Assembly: GCA_012838915.1 (NCBI GenBank)
Contig: DUOI01000029.1
Coordinates: forward strand, 1 to 32,533
Direction of reading: 5' to 3'
From: Clostridiales bacterium
GTDB lineage: Bacteria; Bacillota; Clostridia; Caldicoprobacterales; DTU083
Length of the DNA stretch: 32,533 nucleotides
Shown: positions 1-8,024 of the stretch, in pieces
How the letters are laid out: the number at the start of each line of letters is the position of its first letter
Numbering within the stretch: position 1 is the stretch's first letter
Notes under the pieces: generated by a model
Databases searched by the model: none
Told to the model about the DNA's origin: nothing
What the model saw: only the letters and a program-made list of their open reading frames with translations
Position numbers and translations under genes: made by a program

Positions 1-229
1 AATAGTATGCATCCTTTTTAAAAACCACCATATAATATGTGTCGTCCACAGTACCCACAAATGCTGGTTTACTTTCATTCTCCTGTGAATTGTTATCCTC
101 TTTTAAAGACTCCCGTCTGTTTTTATTATAGCCTTCCATGTCATCCAGAAGAATATAACCGGCAAGCAGAATAATTAAAACAATCACCAAGGTAGTTACG
201 ATATTCAGCAAATAGTTTTTTTTGTTCAT
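1..229 (-). CDS. Membrane-anchored periplasmic sugar-binding protein (partial, N-terminal 76 residues)
   Basis: The gene runs off the left edge, so only the N-terminus is visible. It starts with a Lys-rich cap and one hydrophobic segment (about residues 6-28) with no lipobox Cys, so the protein is probably tethered by an uncleaved signal anchor. A polar linker follows, and then at about residues 57-70 a segment (FVGTVDDTYYMVVF) that looks like the first beta strand of RbsB/XylF-type periplasmic binding proteins. Its ATG overlaps the stop of the upstream sensor kinase (ATGA), so translation is coupled. A preceding AGGAG supports the start. From the context I infer a ligand-binding partner of the kinase, like XylFII in the clostridial XylFII-LytS-YesN system. 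The family call rests on a short stretch and could be wrong. Confidence 0.6.
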   Translation of the reverse strand, partial: MNKKNYLLNIVTTLVIVLIILLAGYILLDDMEGYNKNRRESLKEDNNSQENESKPAFVGTVDDTYYMVVFKKDAYY

Positions 230-1737
230 AAAGGTCTCCTGCCTTCCTGCACTTTGTCACGGCTATACAAATTGTTCTTAGGCAACTTGATATATACTTC
301 CGTACCCAGACCCAAAGTGCTTCGAATATCTACAACATTCCTGCCGAACATCAGTTCCAGCCTTCTTATCACATTTGATATACCGATGCTGGTATTGGTG
401 CTTGAGCAATTATTCATATTGGCCATGATATTCCTCAGACGCTCTTCAGACATCCCTACGCCATTATCCCGGATAGTGATAACTATGTCAGTACACATAT
501 CCTTAATGATAAGTTCTAATAAGCCCTCTTCCTCCATGGGCTCCAGGCCGTGTTTAATAGCATTTTCAACCAATGGCTGAAGGATCATGCCGGGTACCGG
601 ATAATCCATTACAGCCTTATCTATATCCAGAACAAATTTAATTCTGTTGCCAAATCGCGCCCGCTGGATGTATAAATAGCTTTCAACAATTGCATACTCA
701 TCTTCAAGAGTAACTTGCTCATTGCCCCTTTTCAGGTTGTATTTCAGTATTGCTGACAGGTTCTCTATCATCTTCTTGGTTTCATCCGCACCTTCAATTA
801 ATGCAAGAGCAGAAATCGAATTCATTGTATTGAATAAAAAGTGCGGATTGATCTGCGACTGAAGAAACTTCAATTCCGATTGATTCAATAAGGTAGACAT
901 CTCCAGGTTTTTAATCTGCTGCTTATGAAGTTCCTTTTCTATGCCTGCCTTTGTATTGATTTCTTCAATTAACTCCTTTATTTTCAGTATCATATAGTTA
1001 AAGGACTCAATTACCGTATTTATCTCATCATCTGTGTGAATTTCAATGGTATCTGCCTGAAGATCTCCCCCTGCAACCCTTTGCAGCCTGGCTGCCAATT
1101 GATGTATTGGCTGAGAAATATGCCTTGAAAAGCGAATTGCAAGGAAAATGCACAGTGCAATTATCAAAGCATTCAGGATATAAACCAGATTCTCTCTATT
1201 GCCGATATATTCCCAGAAAACCCCATAATATATCATTATGTTACTGAGTTGATTTAACAGTATTCCCTTCACATCATCCTCAATATAGCTTTTTAATCTG
1301 GACATCTCTGATATAGACTCATAGATAAACACAGGTTGTACATCCTGCTGATAGTCTGCGAATACCTGATTGGCCTTTTCATCGAAGCTTTGGATCATGT
1401 TCCCAATTTCTCTTATCTTTTGGTATTCCTCGCCGTCGCTGTCTTGTTTGAGCAATTCCAGGTTAATATAGAGTTCCTGAATGTTTTGTTTATATTCGGC
1501 TAAATAATTATCAACGCCGCTTTGAACATAATTTTCGGTTTTTTGATAGAGATCACCCACCCCCATTATTATTTGATAGGTGTCCACCGCCCTGCTGAGC
1601 ATGGAGTAAACACTGGTATAGAAGGATTTAAAGTTATATGAAATATATGCGCTGATCAACACCAGGGAGAAGATGATTACAAGAAAGTATTTGATAAGCT
1701 TTTTCATCAAGGTATTGTTACGTTTTGCTTTCTTCAT
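226..1737 (-). CDS. YesM/LytS-family sensor histidine kinase
   Basis: A 503-residue membrane sensor kinase. It has a TM helix at about 15-34, an extracytoplasmic region at about 35-182 with no obvious Cache or PAS fold, a second TM at about 183-203, and a HAMP linker at about 203-260. The His_kinase domain carries the phospho-acceptor His299 in NPHFLFN. The HATPase domain has the N box around Asn391 (LVENAIKHG), DNGVGM at 424-429, and a final glycine box. The chosen start is the ATG at 1737, which shares its A with the stop of the upstream response regulator (TAATG) and follows GGGAGAG; an in-frame extension upstream lies inside that gene. It probably phosphorylates the adjacent YesN-type regulator in response to a sugar, perhaps sensed by the downstream anchored binding protein. 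Control of the neighbouring BMC cluster is inferred from proximity only. Confidence 0.9.
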   Translation of the reverse strand: MKKAKRNNTLMKKLIKYFLVIIFSLVLISAYISYNFKSFYTSVYSMLSRAVDTYQIIMGVGDLYQKTENYVQSGVDNYLAEYKQNIQELYINLELLKQDSDGEEYQKIREIGNMIQSFDEKANQVFADYQQDVQPVFIYESISEMSRLKSYIEDDVKGILLNQLSNIMIYYGVFWEYIGNRENLVYILNALIIALCIFLAIRFSRHISQPIHQLAARLQRVAGGDLQADTIEIHTDDEINTVIESFNYMILKIKELIEEINTKAGIEKELHKQQIKNLEMSTLLNQSELKFLQSQINPHFLFNTMNSISALALIEGADETKKMIENLSAILKYNLKRGNEQVTLEDEYAIVESYLYIQRARFGNRIKFVLDIDKAVMDYPVPGMILQPLVENAIKHGLEPMEEEGLLELIIKDMCTDIVITIRDNGVGMSEERLRNIMANMNNCSSTNTSIGISNVIRRLELMFGRNVVDIRSTLGLGTEVYIKLPKNNLYSRDKVQEGRRPL

Positions 1738-3350
1738 TAATGCTCTCCCATGGCCTTTTGTAATCTGAACTGTCTTGGGGAACATCCGGTGTCTTTTTTG
1801 AAAATGCGGCTGAAATAATTAGCATCTACGTAACCGACGAGGCTGCTTATCTCTTTAATGCTTTTACGGCTGTTGAGCAATAATTTCTCAGCTTGTTCTA
1901 TTCGCTTTTTAGTAATATAATCAATGAAATTTACTCCATAATTCTCCTTAAATATTCTGCTTAGATACTGGGGACTTAATCTCACTTCATCGGCAATTTG
2001 GTTTAGTGTAATCTCATTGCTGAAGTTCTTATTAATATAATCAATTACACGACCGATTAATTCGGATTTAACATTTTCTTTGCTCTCAGTATGCTCAATC
2101 AGGTTAAATAAACATCTCTTGCTCCAAACAGCAATCTCGTCAATCTCTTTCAAATTCCCAAGCTCCGTCAGCATGCTGGAATTACAGTATTGATTGAGTT
2201 TTGCTCCACTCATTACCACCGTTCTTTTCAGTACGGTTATTAACTCATTTAGTGATTCCTTAATTACTTCAATATTGTCGTTGTTGTTAATAACCTGAGA
2301 AATAAATTCACAGGCAGCCTCTTTGGCCTCATCAACCTTGCCAAGCTTTACCTGCTCAACAATGAGAGTCTCAAGATCCATAGGATACTCAATATTGGCA
2401 GGTGTAATATGATCTTTCTTAATTCTATTGTAGTGTACAACTCCTCCTGTCTTCAATGCTCTTTTCAGGGCTATATTAGCCTCGCTGTAAGACTTACAAA
2501 AATTATCGAATCCGGCATGTACACTTCCTATTCCAATAGCAGTATCAATCTTGGCAATGGTTTTAATTCGATTTGCCAAACCAATGCCGATTACCTGCGC
2601 TTCCCTCATCAGTATCATTTCTGATTTGTCATTTTTCATTGTATGGAACACTGCAATAGTGCTGCCCATTTTACTGCTGAACAGGCATCTGTTCAGCAGC
2701 AATGGATGACCGGATACTACTTCATATATTCTCTCTCTGATTTTTTTAAAGCTTACCTCCCTGTTTTCCTGCCTTATATAGCTATAAGCCGGTGTAATCA
2801 GCATAAAGAAGCCGGATTCAATATCTTTTTCATTTAACAGCCTTTTATAGCTTTCTATCTTTTCAGCATCAAAATCGCCTGTTATAAAAGCTGATATCAG
2901 CTCATTTTCTATCAGGGGTCTGACCGTTTTTATTTTTTCCTCCACATGAACATTTTGATCAGAATGACGCTCCCTTTTTTCAATTTCATTTATCAGCTTT
3001 CGAATACTCTGTACTACTTCCTCTTCATTGATGGGTTTTAACAAAAAACCCTTTATTCCCAAATCCAAAGCTTCCTTTACATAATTAAATTTGTCATAAG
3101 CAGTGAGGATTAGAATCTGAGTGCTTGGTAACTCATTAAGTATTACTCTGGATGCCTCAAATCCATTCAAGCCAGGCATTCTGATATCCATAACAATGAT
3201 ATCAGGCTTGAGATTTAAACCATACTCTATTGCCTGCCTGCCATTTTCCGGTTCAGCTACTATCTCAATATCAGGAAAGTTCTTTTGTATCAGCGACTTG
3301 ATTACAAATCTGGAAAGAAATTCATCGTCAACTATCATGAGCTTGTGCAT
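1737..3350 (-). CDS. YesN-type response regulator with AraC DNA-binding domain
   Basis: A 537-residue cytoplasmic transcription regulator. The N-terminal receiver domain has the acidic pocket (VDDE, 7-10), phospho-acceptor Asp55 in VMDIRMPG, Thr83 and Lys105 (LLKP). A long middle region (about 120-430) resembles those of other YesN proteins. The C-terminal 100 residues form a double helix-turn-helix AraC/XylS domain (ITLNQIADEV and IKEISSLVGY, ending SPRQFR). The start at 3350 has a GGAGG eight bases upstream and overlaps the end of the preceding gene by 16 bp. It forms a two-component pair with the following kinase, which begins at its stop codon. Proteins of this type usually activate sugar uptake and catabolism genes, so the BMC/transport cluster next door is the likely target; this is inference. 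Confidence 0.92.
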   Translation of the reverse strand: MHKLMIVDDEFLSRFVIKSLIQKNFPDIEIVAEPENGRQAIEYGLNLKPDIIVMDIRMPGLNGFEASRVILNELPSTQILILTAYDKFNYVKEALDLGIKGFLLKPINEEEVVQSIRKLINEIEKRERHSDQNVHVEEKIKTVRPLIENELISAFITGDFDAEKIESYKRLLNEKDIESGFFMLITPAYSYIRQENREVSFKKIRERIYEVVSGHPLLLNRCLFSSKMGSTIAVFHTMKNDKSEMILMREAQVIGIGLANRIKTIAKIDTAIGIGSVHAGFDNFCKSYSEANIALKRALKTGGVVHYNRIKKDHITPANIEYPMDLETLIVEQVKLGKVDEAKEAACEFISQVINNNDNIEVIKESLNELITVLKRTVVMSGAKLNQYCNSSMLTELGNLKEIDEIAVWSKRCLFNLIEHTESKENVKSELIGRVIDYINKNFSNEITLNQIADEVRLSPQYLSRIFKENYGVNFIDYITKKRIEQAEKLLLNSRKSIKEISSLVGYVDANYFSRIFKKDTGCSPRQFRLQKAMGEH

Positions 3351-3802
3351 AAGCGCCCTCCTCGCTTTATAAAGGATTTTCTGTAGAATTCCTTCTCGCT
3401 CTTTACGTCGACTGTGATCTCCAGTAAGATAGTGCGTTCTTTAATTACAACTGAAATATCAATCCGAAAAAAACATTCATATCGGTTAAGCAGGCTGTTA
3501 AAGGTGTTATCAACAAAATTTATTATTGCAAAACGTTCTATAAATATTTCACCATCTGCAGTATCGTGAATGTATATATCAAACCTCTTTCCGTACCTGA
3601 TTTTTTGAATGCCGAAATAATGCCTGAGAGCATTTATTTCTTCGGTTAATAAGACTATATCATCGTCTGTTATCATGTGCTTATAGAATGCATTTAAATC
3701 TGATAAAAGCGTATGGGTTACCTGTGCTTCTTCATGAGAGGCTGTCTGACTGGCATTGACTAATATGATATAAACAAACTCTTCAAATGCCTTTAGTTCC
3801 AT
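3335..3802 (-). CDS. Degenerate histidine-kinase-like small protein
   Basis: A 155-residue soluble protein, first in the regulatory operon. ATG at 3802 follows a clear GGAGGGG. Residues about 45-125 align by eye with the YesM/LytS kinase core encoded two genes downstream: the VTLEDEY...YIQRARFGNRI stretch of the kinase corresponds to VLLTEEI...FGIQKIRYGKRF here, and the N-box LVENAIKHG corresponds to a decayed NFVDNTFNS. The NPHFLFN phospho-acceptor motif and the DNGVGM and glycine-rich ATP-binding boxes are missing. It therefore cannot be an active kinase as read. It could be a regulatory pseudokinase that binds the regulator or kinase, or a decaying remnant; its intact frame, good ribosome site and 16-bp overlap with the response regulator gene favour a functioning protein. 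No established family name is known to me. Confidence 0.65.
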   Translation of the reverse strand: MELKAFEEFVYIILVNASQTASHEEAQVTHTLLSDLNAFYKHMITDDDIVLLTEEINALRHYFGIQKIRYGKRFDIYIHDTADGEIFIERFAIINFVDNTFNSLLNRYECFFRIDISVVIKERTILLEITVDVKSEKEFYRKSFIKRGGRLCTSS

Positions 3803-4025
3803 ATACCCCTCCAGTTGCCCAAAATCAAATTTATCAGGGCCTGTTCATTTAATACAAACAGTTACATTGTATATAAAGCGTATATTAAGCAACAAGGTTA
3901 TTCAGCAAAATTTCAAGGAAGCCGGATAACTCAGCTTGTTCCGTACTATAATGGGTATGTTATTTACCGGGCAAAAATTAGTCATCTTTGCATTTTTAAC
4001 ACGTTATTTTCAAATTGTGTATATT

Positions 4026-4054
4026 ATTATATCATACATACGGTGCTTTCATAA
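4026..4054 (-). promoter_or_regulatory. Candidate sigma-A promoter of the regulatory operon
   Basis: On the minus strand, TATAAT at 4026-4031 is preceded at 17 bp by TTATGA at 4049-4054 (3 of 6 match to TTGACA). It would give a leader of roughly 215 nt before the kinase-like gene at 3802. A perfect 7-bp inverted repeat lies just upstream at 4060-4080. The -10 is perfect and the -35 weak, as expected for an activated or weak promoter. Confidence 0.45.
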
Positions 4055-4059
4055 TAGGA

Positions 4060-4080
4060 TGATTCGCTGAAATCGAATCA
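4060..4080. repeat. Perfect 7-bp inverted repeat upstream of the regulatory promoter
   Basis: TGATTCG (4060-4066) and CGAATCA (4074-4080) flank a 7-base centre. The repeat sits immediately upstream of the -35 region of the candidate regulatory promoter. It could be an operator or a short hairpin; no T-run follows on the minus strand. Confidence 0.5.
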
Positions 4081-4093
4081 GCAATATTTAAGC

Positions 4094-4152
4094 ATATTAG
4101 GGCACAAAGGTTATGGAATATTAAATTGTATCCTAAGCCCCGGCCCTAATAT
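4094..4152 (-). terminator. Long-loop inverted repeat downstream of the iron alcohol dehydrogenase gene
   Basis: ATATTAGGGC at 4094-4103 is the exact reverse complement of GCCCTAATAT at 4143-4152, with a 39-nt interval. The repeat begins 34 bp after the end of the last gene of the BMC cluster. No clear U-tract follows, so it is either a factor-assisted 3' end or RNA-stabilising structure, or an operator pair. The repeat itself is certain; its role is not. Confidence 0.35.
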
Positions 4153-4185
4153 ACGGAATTATATTATGCTTTAATTCAATGAGCT

Positions 4186-5361
4186 CTAGAAAGATGCCCT
4201 GAGGATATTTATGATATCTTCCCTGGTCGGCGTTCTCAGGTCAAGATCAAATGCCCCGCTCATGTACTCGAAGGCTGCATCAGCGATTCTTTCGAGATCT
4301 GCTTCCTCAACTCCCTGCTTACTGAGGGGTATATCCAGTCCAATGTCCTTTATGAGCTTTTCTACCTCCTGGATCGCATCTTCCGGTGTAAATTCACTTA
4401 TTACCTGTTCGCAGGTTTCGTCTCTTAAGAGCAAGCCAATTTTCTTGTATTTTTCCGGATCCTGGTTCATGCTGAATCTCATGGTATGAGGTGTCATGGC
4501 AGCAAGGGTTTCACCGTGGACAGTTCCGCTTATACCTCCCACTGCATGAGACAGACCATGGCATATTGTGTTTATTGCAAGGGACATGGCAAATCCGGCC
4601 AGTGTATCAGCATATGCCATGGCTGAACGGGCTTCCAGGTCATTACCCTCTGTCACGGCTTTTCTTAAATATCTGCCCACCAGTCTGATTGCCTCTTCAG
4701 CATATATGTCGCTCATAGGTGATGCAATTTTACTGGTATACGCCTCGATAGAATGAGCTAAAACATCAAAGCCTGTAGCAGCAGTTATTTCTTTTGGCAT
4801 GGATAACATGAGTTCAGGATCAACTATACCAACCCTGGGATAGATAAAATCGCTGCCCATGCCGGGTTTTTGATCGGTTTCAGGGTTGGTAATTACAGAG
4901 AAGGGTGAGATGTGGCTGCCGGTTCCCGATGTTGTGGTAATTGCAATGATGGGATAGGTTTTGTCAGTGGGCTGTTTTACAACAGGTCCTGCAGGGCAGA
5001 AATCCCATATAGGTTCATTGTGTCCCATTGCAATAGCCATTCCCTTTGCGGCATCAATTGCACTTCCGCCACCCAGGCCAATGACAACTTCGCAGCCGGT
5101 TTTTCGGCCTAATTCTGCGCCGGCATCAATTTCGGTACTCAGTGGATTCGGGCTGACATCATGGTAATATTCGGAGTCAACACCGCTTTCCTTTAAAATA
5201 TTGATTAGTCTGTCCACAAGGCCGATTTCCTTAAAGAACGATCCCGTAGTAACTATTAGGGCCTTGGAACCATATTTAGCTGCATATTTCCCTGCTTCAT
5301 TCAGCTTACCGGCTCCAAACACCACTCTGACCGGTACATAATGATTGAAATCCTTAATCAT
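4186..5361 (-). CDS. Iron-containing (group III) alcohol dehydrogenase
   Basis: A 391-residue enzyme of normal length for the family. The NAD-binding GGGS motif is at 97-100, and the expected metal ligands are Asp199, His203 (DVLAHSIEAY), His268 (CHGLSHAVGG) and His282 (VHGE). A TTTSGTGSH stretch replaces the more usual GTGSE. It reduces an aldehyde to an alcohol with NAD(P)H. In BMCs this enzyme regenerates NAD+ for the aldehyde dehydrogenase, which fits here because the cluster also encodes a CoA-acylating aldehyde dehydrogenase. It is the last gene of the BMC cluster, 41 bp after the SDR gene, with AGGAGG-type spacing before its ATG. The exact substrate (acetaldehyde, propionaldehyde or another) cannot be read from sequence. 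Confidence 0.92.
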   Translation of the reverse strand: MIKDFNHYVPVRVVFGAGKLNEAGKYAAKYGSKALIVTTGSFFKEIGLVDRLINILKESGVDSEYYHDVSPNPLSTEIDAGAELGRKTGCEVVIGLGGGSAIDAAKGMAIAMGHNEPIWDFCPAGPVVKQPTDKTYPIIAITTTSGTGSHISPFSVITNPETDQKPGMGSDFIYPRVGIVDPELMLSMPKEITAATGFDVLAHSIEAYTSKIASPMSDIYAEEAIRLVGRYLRKAVTEGNDLEARSAMAYADTLAGFAMSLAINTICHGLSHAVGGISGTVHGETLAAMTPHTMRFSMNQDPEKYKKIGLLLRDETCEQVISEFTPEDAIQEVEKLIKDIGLDIPLSKQGVEEADLERIADAAFEYMSGAFDLDLRTPTREDIINILRASF

Positions 5362-5402
5362 GCTCCTATCTACCTCCTATGTATTTTTTAATAATTTATT
5401 TT

Positions 5403-6164
5403 CTACCTCATCAGCATTCCGCCGGTTACGTCTATGGTGGCCCCCGTTATATAATCCGCCTTGTCTGATGCAAGAAATGCAACAGTGTAGGCCACTTCCC
5501 TGGGATCGGCAATTCTGCCCAGGGGAATTCTTTTCAGATATTCTTCCTCTCTCTCAGCCAGGGCGTCCTTGTTCATCGGGGTGCGCATCATACCCGGTGC
5601 CACCGCTGTCACATTGATACCATGGGGGGCCACTTCCCTGGCCAGAGATACGGTAAATGTAACAACCCCGCCCTTAGCCGCAGCATAGTGGGCATGGCCG
5701 GATGTAGATCCGTGAAATGCAGCCTGTGAAACAATATTAATGATCTTGCCCCTGGCCTTACGGTTCAACAGATAATTGACTAATCTCTTACTGAACATGA
5801 ATGTACCTGTCAGATTGATTTCAATTACTCTATTCCATTCCTCATCTGACATATCCTTGACATATCTAGTAGGCCATACTCCTGCATTATTTACCAATAT
5901 ATCAATTCTTCCATAGAAGTCGTCAGCTCTTTCAATAATATTATCAATATCCCTGGCATTGGTGATGTCACCATAAAGCGGTATACATCTTGTCCCATAC
6001 TTTTCACTCAGATAATCGGAATATTTGAACACATTTGCTTCATCCACTATATAGTTGATTATCACATTAGCGCCTTCCTGGGTAAGAACTTCACATATAG
6101 CTGCTCCCAGACCGCTTCCGCCCCCTGTTACAATTGCCGTTTTACCTTTCAGATTAAAATCCAT
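5403..6164 (-). CDS. Short-chain dehydrogenase/reductase (SDR1)
   Basis: A 253-residue classical SDR of normal length. It has the TGGGSGLG cofactor motif at 13-20, NNAG at 92-95, and the catalytic residues Ser146, Tyr160 and Lys164 (HYAAAK). A C-terminal TGATIDVTGG is typical of FabG and glucose/sugar-alcohol dehydrogenase subfamilies. It probably oxidises or reduces a hydroxyl of a sugar, polyol or small aldehyde with NAD(P)(H). Its place between the FGGY kinase and the iron alcohol dehydrogenase argues for a step in the same catabolic pathway rather than in fatty acid synthesis. There is no extra terminal helix that would suggest BMC targeting. The start has AAAGGTGG upstream. Confidence 0.88.
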   Translation of the reverse strand: MDFNLKGKTAIVTGGGSGLGAAICEVLTQEGANVIINYIVDEANVFKYSDYLSEKYGTRCIPLYGDITNARDIDNIIERADDFYGRIDILVNNAGVWPTRYVKDMSDEEWNRVIEINLTGTFMFSKRLVNYLLNRKARGKIINIVSQAAFHGSTSGHAHYAAAKGGVVTFTVSLAREVAPHGINVTAVAPGMMRTPMNKDALAEREEEYLKRIPLGRIADPREVAYTVAFLASDKADYITGATIDVTGGMLMR

Positions 6165-6180
6165 GTTCTATCCACCTTTG

Positions 6181-7668
6181 TTAGTTATTGCCTGCCAATT
6201 TTTCTATCAGTTCCTTGAAAGCCTTAAATTTCGATTGATAGATATCAGAGTTTTCTCCGGGATAATAGGTACGTGCCTTTTTTACCATATTGGAAACCGC
6301 AGTTTCAAAATCATTGTATAAGCCTATCGCAATTGCGGAATTGGCCGCAGTTCCCAAAGCCCCTGCCTGAGATGATTCAGTGGTTTCCACCTTAATATTC
6401 AATACATCGGCAAAGATCTGGCACCATACATCGCTGTTGGAAGCACCACCAGACAGCACTGCTTTGCTTCTGATGATTCCTCCCTTTCTTAAATTATCTA
6501 TATGCATTCTGTGGGCAAAAGCCACTCCCTCGAATACAGCCCTGAACATATGAAATATATTATGCTCAGCTCTGATGCCGAAAAAGCCGGCATTCACTCC
6601 TTCTGCCAGATAACAATCGTGGAGAAATGGCAAATAGAAAATATTTAATTCTTCAGGTTTAAGTTTTTCTACTTCGATATCTATAGCTTTGTATAATTCG
6701 CCTTTATCTGATACCGGGCTTCCAAACCCGGTTGTCATGTTGTCTGCCAGCCATTCCAGGTTAACTGCAGAAGTAGCGCTGGACTCAACATATATATAGT
6801 TTGTTCCATCTGCAAATAATGAACATTTTGTATTGGAGTCACAATTAACAATATCCTTCTCAATACCGGAGTTTATGTTCCAGGTACCTGCAATCATACT
6901 GTACAGGCTGTCATCGTATACACCGCTGCCCAAAGCACAGGATACCACATCAAATAATCCTGCAGTTACAGGCGTACCTTCAACCAGCCCCGTTTGTGCA
7001 GCTGCCTCGCCGGTTACGTATCCTATTACCTCTGAGCTGCCGCTCAAGGGTGCCAGCTTCTCATACATTTCCTCGATGCCGTATATGCTGAGAATTTCCT
7101 TGTCATAGCTGCATGTTCTAAGGTTAATCAGGCCTGAATTGCTGGCATCCGTATATTCACAGGTACTGCATCCGGTAAGTTTGTATTTGATCCAGTCCTT
7201 AACTGACAGAATTTTATGTATTTGATTATACCGGTCATAGTCATTGATTTTCAGCCATCTTAGTATGGGAATCGCCTGGCCGGCCCAAACCGGATGCAAT
7301 GTCATGTCATAAGCAGTGATATTCTCATCCTGCCAGCCTTTTACAATACCAGATGATCTGTTGTCCATTGAGGTGACAGCCATACCAAGAGGCTGATCCT
7401 CTCTGTCAAGGAGATAGAGTCCTGCTCCATGGCCGGTACCGCCTATTGCAACAATCTGCAAAGGGCTGATCCCTGCTTTTTTTATTACATCGCTAATGCA
7501 CTTTGCAGTTCTTGCCCATTGCTCATTCATATCAATCTCAGAGAAAGCACCGCGGTTTATTACAGGAGTTTGTTGCAGAGAGGATTGGATTTGCCTGCCA
7601 TCGATGTGAAACAGCACTGCTTTCGTGGCTGTAAGCCCATTATCAATGCTAAGCAGATATTTACCCAT
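6181..7668 (-). CDS. FGGY-family carbohydrate kinase, L-xylulokinase-like
   Basis: A 495-residue ATP-dependent sugar kinase. The N-terminal phosphate-binding turn reads IDNGLTATKA (8-17). The catalytic Asp is Asp240 in AGLFDVVSCAL, followed by GTWNINSG at 261-268, and the second actin-like domain has LSGGASNSDVW. From memory it is closest to E. coli LyxK (L-xylulose kinase) in the LFDVVS, GTW, NLEW and FLPFL stretches and in overall length (498 in LyxK). Erythritol and AI-2 kinases are more distant alternatives. It would phosphorylate the imported sugar or a keto derivative made by the cluster's dehydrogenases. That is odd for a deoxyribose-type BMC, where a ribokinase-family kinase would be expected, so the true substrate is open. 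GGTGGG precedes the ATG. Confidence 0.9.
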   Translation of the reverse strand: MGKYLLSIDNGLTATKAVLFHIDGRQIQSSLQQTPVINRGAFSEIDMNEQWARTAKCISDVIKKAGISPLQIVAIGGTGHGAGLYLLDREDQPLGMAVTSMDNRSSGIVKGWQDENITAYDMTLHPVWAGQAIPILRWLKINDYDRYNQIHKILSVKDWIKYKLTGCSTCEYTDASNSGLINLRTCSYDKEILSIYGIEEMYEKLAPLSGSSEVIGYVTGEAAAQTGLVEGTPVTAGLFDVVSCALGSGVYDDSLYSMIAGTWNINSGIEKDIVNCDSNTKCSLFADGTNYIYVESSATSAVNLEWLADNMTTGFGSPVSDKGELYKAIDIEVEKLKPEELNIFYLPFLHDCYLAEGVNAGFFGIRAEHNIFHMFRAVFEGVAFAHRMHIDNLRKGGIIRSKAVLSGGASNSDVWCQIFADVLNIKVETTESSQAGALGTAANSAIAIGLYNDFETAVSNMVKKARTYYPGENSDIYQSKFKAFKELIEKLAGNN

Positions 7669-7697
7669 AATATCCCACCAATACGCCCAATTTTCTA

Positions 7698-8006
7698 TTA
7701 TTCAACGATACAGTTCATTCTTTCAAGACAGGTCTTTACAATAGCAGTCATTTCATCCTTATTCACAGGCATATTACACGCCTTCATTTGCTTTACTATA
7801 CAATCAATCGTAGTATTAAGTAACCTGGTTTTTCCCTGTTCTTCTTCTGTTCCTTCCAAGCTCAGATCGTCTCCCATTACAATACGGATGCCATGCTCAT
7901 AGGCCCAATCCCGTGCAGATGGGGTTATTATCATATCCTTTGAAAGGACCAGCTGCTTTTTATCTCCCATGCCTGCAATGTCATTTAAGGTTATAACCTT
8001 AGACAC
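7698..8006 (-). CDS. Stand-alone EutQ N-terminal-domain-like BMC protein
   Basis: A small protein of 102 residues. It begins with a segment like VITLNDI, then a beta-rich run leading to IITPSARDWAYEHGIRI (26-42), and ends with a helical tail of about 40 residues. This closely parallels the N-terminal part of EutQ from ethanolamine operons (LITANDIR, then IITPEAREVADLLGF, then a helix), but the C-terminal cupin domain of EutQ is absent. The same ITP-ARD motif lies at the C-terminus of the PduL encoded just upstream. The start is set at GTG 8006, because AGGAG lies 8 bases upstream; a GTG three codons earlier would sit directly on the ribosome site. Function is unknown; a scaffolding or enzyme-docking role in the compartment is inference. 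Confidence 0.72.
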   Translation of the reverse strand: MSKVITLNDIAGMGDKKQLVLSKDMIITPSARDWAYEHGIRIVMGDDLSLEGTEEEQGKTRLLNTTIDCIVKQMKACNMPVNKDEMTAIVKTCLERMNCIVE

Positions 8007-8024
8007 ATTTACCACTCCTAAAGG

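Larger units (their letters stand above)
3803..4185. other. 383-bp intergenic region between regulatory operon and BMC cluster
   Basis: No credible gene was found here. It holds the 3' end of the BMC transcript, two inverted repeats (4060-4080 and 4094-4152) and the candidate promoter at 4026-4054. The roughly 215-nt leader towards 3802 contains no riboswitch motif that I recognise. A second possible -10 (TATACA/TACAAT, near 3865-3875) was seen without a convincing -35. Confidence 0.5.
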
